From JADJPL01 sp964607915 (lineage in GTDB: Bacteria > Bacteroidota > Bacteroidia > Chitinophagales > Saprospiraceae), in contig CAZSMU010000066.1 of assembly GCA_964607915.1 (NCBI GenBank), forward strand, positions 1-19,906: DNA of 19,906 bases, written 5' to 3'. A program made the translations under genes and the position numbers. Shown piece by piece: positions 16,277 through 19,906 of the stretch; the first letter of the stretch is position 1; each line of letters begins with the position of its first letter. The notes beneath the pieces are model-generated. The model saw only the letters and a list, made by a program, of their open reading frames with translations. It did no database searches and was not told where the DNA came from.

Positions 16277-17389
16277 ATGAGCGACACCAACATTAGCCAA
16301 CGCCTGTATTCACTAGATGCCCTCCGCGGGTTCGACATGTTTTGGATTATGGGGGCCGAAGAGATCTGGCACCGATGGTATAAAGCCACCGAGTCGCCCG
16401 TTTTGGGTGCGATAGCGAAGCAGTTCATCCACCCGGACTGGCACGGCTTTGCGGCCTACGATCTGATTTTTCCGCTCTTCCTCTTTTTGGCCGGGGTGGC
16501 CAGCCCCTACTCCGTCGGGCGTGCATTAGAGGGCGGCGAGTCCCGGGGCGAGTTGGTGAAGCGGGTCGTCAAACGAGGATTGCTATTGGTTTTGCTGGGC
16601 GTCGTGTTCAACCACGGGTTCAGCCAGTTGCTGCCCCTATCGGAGGTTCGTTTCCCCTCGGTACTAGGGCGCATTGGCCTGGCCTGGATGTTTGCCAACC
16701 TCATCTACCTCTACAGCGGCCGGAGGGCACAGGTGGCCTGGTGCGGGGGCCTGCTCATCGGGTACTGGCTCTTGTTGAAGTTTACGGCTGCGCCCGGCTT
16801 TGCGGCGGGCGATTTGAGTATGGAAGGCAATATTGCCTCGTACATAGACCGGTTACTTATCCCAGGCAAGCTCTACCTCGGCATCCACGACCCGGAGGGC
16901 CTGGTTTCCACCCTTCCGTCCATCAGCACGGGGCTGCTGGGTATCCTGACAGGCACCTTCATCCAGCACGGGGCATACAGCAAAGACAAAAAGGCCGCGT
17001 ATATGGCCCTCGCCGGAGTGGTTCTCATCGCGCTGGCCCAATTGTGGAGCCTGGATTTCCCCATCAACAAAAACCTGTGGACCAGCTCGTTTGCCCTGCA
17101 GGTGGGCGGGTTCAGCTTGTTGCTGCTCGCTTTATTTTACTATATCATTGACGTCAAGGGGTATCAGCGCTGGGCTTTTTTCTTCAAGGTCATCGGGATG
17201 AACTCCATCCTAATCTACATGTCGGGCGTATTCATCGACTGGGAGTACACCACTGAAGCCACCTTTGGTTGGTTGGGGCCATTGCTGGGCCCGGTGGCAG
17301 GGCCCGTTGTGCTCGTACTCTGCTACCTCCTCATCAAGTGGCTCTTCCTCAAATTTTTGTACGACCGAAAAATCTTTTTGCGCGTATAA
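16277..17389 (+). CDS. DUF5009 / HGSNAT-like multi-pass membrane acyltransferase homologue
   Basis: A 370-residue inner-membrane protein with about ten hydrophobic helices. The N-terminal SLDALRGFDMFWIMG and the segment HPDWHGFAAYDLIFPLFLF (residues 52-70, with H52 and H56) are hallmarks of the DUF5009 family, related to heparan-alpha-glucosaminide N-acetyltransferase, which moves acetyl groups from cytoplasmic acetyl-CoA to sugars across the membrane. Members are common beside glycan-use genes in Bacteroidota, and here it is divergent from the fucosidase gene. Acetyl transfer to a sugar in the periplasm is inference. The 3' end lies four bases from the convergent TonB-dependent receptor. Confidence 0.88.
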   Translation: MSDTNISQRLYSLDALRGFDMFWIMGAEEIWHRWYKATESPVLGAIAKQFIHPDWHGFAAYDLIFPLFLFLAGVASPYSVGRALEGGESRGELVKRVVKRGLLLVLLGVVFNHGFSQLLPLSEVRFPSVLGRIGLAWMFANLIYLYSGRRAQVAWCGGLLIGYWLLLKFTAAPGFAAGDLSMEGNIASYIDRLLIPGKLYLGIHDPEGLVSTLPSISTGLLGILTGTFIQHGAYSKDKKAAYMALAGVVLIALAQLWSLDFPINKNLWTSSFALQVGGFSLLLLALFYYIIDVKGYQRWAFFFKVIGMNSILIYMSGVFIDWEYTTEATFGWLGPLLGPVAGPVVLVLCYLLIKWLFLKFLYDRKIFLRV

Positions 17390-17393
17390 AGGC

Positions 17394-19643
17394 TCAACGC
17401 CTGCCGATGACCCAGGCTGCGCCAATCTTGAAGAAAAAGGGCGTACCCGGCGTGAAATGTAGTTCCGACACCGGCTCGGGCTCCGCGAATAGACGGGATT
17501 CGGTATCGAACTGAGCCTCGTTCCACTCACTGTTCAGTATGTTCTCGGCGCGCAGGCTGAATTCGCAGCGCGGCAAGGCGTAGCTCAAGCCCGCATCGAG
17601 CAGGAAATACCCCAAGGCTGTGACGCTTCCTTCGGGGTTGGCCGGGCGTGGCTGTACGCAGCGGTAGCGCACATGAGCATTCCACCCCCTGGGGCGGCTG
17701 AAGGTCAGTCCACCGCCCGAGGTCAGTCTCGGCGCGAGCGGGATAGCGTTGGCCCCTTCGGGTTCGTCTATGCTGCGCCCATAGGCGTAGTTGAGGTCGA
17801 AGTCCGCAAAAAGCGACTCGCCGACCTGATAGCGGGCGGAGGCATCTATCCCCAAGCGGCGGGTACGCCCGCTGGGCTCCACTACGGCTTCATCCCCGAC
17901 ATAGACGAATTCCTGGTCGAGTTGCAGGAACCAGGCAGCCAGGTGCAGGAACAAGCGCCGGGCAGGCTTGAGGTTGGCTCCCAGGTCAATCCCGTAGGCG
18001 GGAGGCAGGATATCCCGGCCGTTTTGCACCACGACCACGCGGGCGTCGTTGGAGTGGAAGCCGATGCCCGATTTCAGAAACCACTGCCAGTTGGGGCGCC
18101 AGTCGTAGGCCAGGTTGAACTTTGGGCCGAAGAAGGGCCGCTGTGCGGCCTGGGTGCCGTATGCAGGCAGCAAGCGATCGTTGTACTCCGCACGCAGGAA
18201 GTCGAGGCGCAGCCCCGCATCCAGGGTCCAGCGCTTGCTGAAGTGCACCGTCTCCTGCACGTAGGCGAACGCATTCACCTCGTTGATATCTCCCCAGGCC
18301 AGACGGCGCAGGGTCTCGGAGCGGTTGCGCGTGCGGGAAAGCTCGTTGCCGCGCACCTGGTCGTAGCGCAGCCCCCAGCCAGCTGTCCCTGTGAGCCGGA
18401 AGGGACCCAGCACCGAAGTTTTCTGGTACCGGCCCTGGTAGCCGAGGATACTGCGCTCCTCCTTCTGCCGGATTTGGTCTCCGTGGACGGGGTCGTGCAG
18501 GAAGAACGTGAAGTTGGAATACAGCTCAAAACCGTAGTCCACCCAATAGACCTGCTGGCTGAGGAAAGCATCGCCCGGCATGGGTTTCACGAATTCGATA
18601 TAGACATTGCTGCGGCGGGTGGCCCCGCCTTCGGTATTGTCGATTGCGCCGAAGCGAGAGATGAGGCCGGCTTCTACCGCCCGCTGCGGGATTTGACCGG
18701 AGGCATCCCATTTGCTGCGAAAGGTCGAAATGCCCAGGCGCAGTACTTCGCCCCCCGGCATCCGGTAGGTATATTTTCCAAACAGGTTGAGCCGGTTAAA
18801 ATGCTGTGGGCTTTCAAAAGGGCCGTCGCTGAGCAGAAACTCGGAGGAGAGGAAGGCAAACTGGCCGTTTTGACGGGCTTTTTCCCCCAACAATTCATTC
18901 ATCGCCAATACGCGCTTAGTGTTGAAGCGCCCCGCCTCTACTTTGATCAACTCCTGCTCCAGGGCATCGGGGGTGCGGAACTCGACAAATCCTGCTGTAT
19001 TAAAGTTTCCTTGACTGGCCGAATAGGGCCCTTTGCCAAATTCCACTTGCTGAACCAGCTCCGGGGTGAGGAAATGGAGGTCGGCGTACCCCTGGCCATG
19101 GGCATGCGAGACCATATTGACGGGCAGCCCGTCCACGGTGATGGCGATATCCGTACCGTGGTCAATGTCGAAGCCCCGCAGGAAGATTTGTTCTGCTTTT
19201 CCCCCACCCGCGTGTTGCGCGATGAGCAGACCGGGCACGCTGCGCAGGATTTCCTGGGCAGAATTGACGCCTCTCAGACGCGTGTCTATGCGCACCAGGG
19301 TCTTGAGCAGGTCGGGCGATTCGCTGACCGTGATCTGGTCGAGCTGCAGGGCCGTCGGCTGCATTTCGACCAGTATGCTGCGTTTCGCCGGATCCAGCAC
19401 GACGCGCTGTGTCTCATATCCAAGATAGGAGACGATAATAACCGCTACAGGCGTATCGGCTACCAGCGTAAAGAAACCCCATTCGTTACTCACCGCTCCA
19501 AAGGGCAGGGACTCTGCCAGGATGGTAGCCCCTTCAAGGGGCTGCTGGGTGCGCATATCCACTATTTTTCCGGAATACGTCTCATGCGCCCACAGTGGGA
19601 AAACCCAGACAAATACCCAGAAAGCAACGCATAATGTTCTCAT
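17394..19643 (-). CDS. TonB-dependent outer-membrane receptor
   Basis: A 749-residue receptor. I chose the ATG at 19641-19643 (MRTLCVAFW) over a TTG two codons earlier. Residues 1-19 are a signal peptide; about 22-95 form the carboxypeptidase-regulatory-like domain usual in Bacteroidota; about 100-215 form the plug (SAQEILRSVPGLLI, FLRGFDIDHGTDIAI); the rest is the beta-barrel. The plug contains SHAHGQGYADLHF, a histidine-bearing stretch that could bind a metal or ligand. No SusD partner is adjacent, so this is probably not a SusCD pair; it lacks the longer length of SusC. The transported substrate is unknown; a role in iron, zinc or sugar uptake cannot be chosen from sequence alone. Confidence 0.93.
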   Translation of the reverse strand: MRTLCVAFWVFVWVFPLWAHETYSGKIVDMRTQQPLEGATILAESLPFGAVSNEWGFFTLVADTPVAVIIVSYLGYETQRVVLDPAKRSILVEMQPTALQLDQITVSESPDLLKTLVRIDTRLRGVNSAQEILRSVPGLLIAQHAGGGKAEQIFLRGFDIDHGTDIAITVDGLPVNMVSHAHGQGYADLHFLTPELVQQVEFGKGPYSASQGNFNTAGFVEFRTPDALEQELIKVEAGRFNTKRVLAMNELLGEKARQNGQFAFLSSEFLLSDGPFESPQHFNRLNLFGKYTYRMPGGEVLRLGISTFRSKWDASGQIPQRAVEAGLISRFGAIDNTEGGATRRSNVYIEFVKPMPGDAFLSQQVYWVDYGFELYSNFTFFLHDPVHGDQIRQKEERSILGYQGRYQKTSVLGPFRLTGTAGWGLRYDQVRGNELSRTRNRSETLRRLAWGDINEVNAFAYVQETVHFSKRWTLDAGLRLDFLRAEYNDRLLPAYGTQAAQRPFFGPKFNLAYDWRPNWQWFLKSGIGFHSNDARVVVVQNGRDILPPAYGIDLGANLKPARRLFLHLAAWFLQLDQEFVYVGDEAVVEPSGRTRRLGIDASARYQVGESLFADFDLNYAYGRSIDEPEGANAIPLAPRLTSGGGLTFSRPRGWNAHVRYRCVQPRPANPEGSVTALGYFLLDAGLSYALPRCEFSLRAENILNSEWNEAQFDTESRLFAEPEPVSELHFTPGTPFFFKIGAAWVIGRR

Positions 19644-19793
19644 GACCAACTTTGTGTTAAATAAATAATAAAGTAGGCCCTAAAGCCCGTTTGAAAGGTA
19701 TGTCCTCCTACAAGATATGCAACAACGCTATAAATTTGTCTCGCTGTCGTCACCAGGCTGGTGGTGAGCGGGATGGTCGAGGGATTGAAGTGA

Positions 19794-19852
19794 CCCCTCG
19801 CTGACCCCGCGCAACAAGTCCAATAGACTTGTTGCGCGGGGTCAGCGAGGGG
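19794..19852. repeat. Perfect 27-base inverted repeat formed by two repeat-element termini
   Basis: Arms 19794-19820 and 19826-19852 are exact reverse complements around the loop CAATA. The right arm is the terminus of the element that continues to the window end; the left arm is an inverted copy of the same terminus, cut off at 19794. It lies about 150 bases upstream of the receptor start. As RNA it would be a very stable stem. Confidence 0.85.
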
Positions 19853-19906
19853 GGAAAAAAGAGTCATTTTTTGTCCACACGAAGGCTTTTTGAGGGAGTA
19901 TAGCGG
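19824..19906. repeat. Second copy of the palindromic element (cut by window end)
   Basis: From TAGACTTGTTGCGCGGGG to the last base, this matches the reverse complement of 12677-12759 almost base for base over about 80 bases. Differences are a few substitutions, such as TCCACAC versus TCCATAC, and a short indel in the G/A tract. The element probably continues into a second inverted arm beyond the window. No transposase is visible. Confidence 0.8.

Noticed and set aside
17673..19634. 653-codon open frame antisense to the TonB-dependent receptor
   Set aside because: The receptor on the minus strand has signal, plug and barrel features; the plus-strand frame has none and is a codon-bias shadow.
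19640..19867. 75-codon minus-strand frame upstream of the receptor
   Set aside because: It runs through the perfect palindrome and ends in the receptor start; it has no domain or coding character and is explained by the repeat.

Overview
The window looks like chromosomal DNA of a moderately GC-rich member of the Bacteroidota. The evidence is an lpxC-fabZ fusion inside an lpxD-lpxC/fabZ-lpxA cluster, -7 promoter boxes of the TAnnTTTG type, a TonB-dependent receptor with an N-terminal carboxypeptidase-like domain, a DUF5009/HGSNAT-type membrane protein and a full Na+-NQR operon. The genus cannot be fixed from the sequence; a Saprospiria- or Cytophagia-like lineage is a guess. I see no CRISPR array, tRNA, rRNA, integrase, phage gene or defence system.

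Layout. Positions 1-5406 (minus strand) hold the Na+-translocating NADH:quinone reductase operon nqrA-B-C-D-E-F, with nqrF cut by the window edge. NqrA carries an unusual N-terminal membrane extension. Positions 5407-5749 are an AT-rich intergenic region with the nqr promoter and a 21-bp palindrome. Positions 5750-9627 (minus) are the lipid A operon lpxD, lpxC-fabZ, lpxA and a small ABC ATPase with degenerate Q- and H-loops. Divergent from it, 9696-10556 (plus) encodes a hydroxymethylbilane synthase homologue that has lost the cofactor cysteine, the catalytic aspartate and several substrate-binding arginines.

Positions 10545-16099 (minus) look like a carbohydrate-use group: a secreted protein with two complete GH29 alpha-L-fucosidase modules, a Tat-exported beta-propeller resembling peptidylamidoglycolate lyase, and an aldose 1-epimerase. 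Divergent from the fucosidase is a DUF5009 acyltransferase-like membrane protein (16277-17389, plus). It converges on a TonB-dependent receptor (17394-19643, minus).

Repeats. An imperfect ~164-bp palindrome lies between the propeller gene and the fucosidase gene (12596-12759). A second, better conserved copy begins at 19824 and runs off the window end, preceded by an inverted fragment of its own terminus. Both look like one family of TA-flanked, non-autonomous inverted-repeat elements.

How the genes work together: the Nqr complex couples NADH oxidation to sodium export; the lpx cluster makes the lipid A precursor and, through FabZ, the fatty acids for it; the fucosidase group would release and process fucose from glycans. 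No clearly new multi-gene system is visible. The best leads are the HemC pseudoenzyme, the double GH29 protein, the membrane-tethered NqrA and the repeat family.
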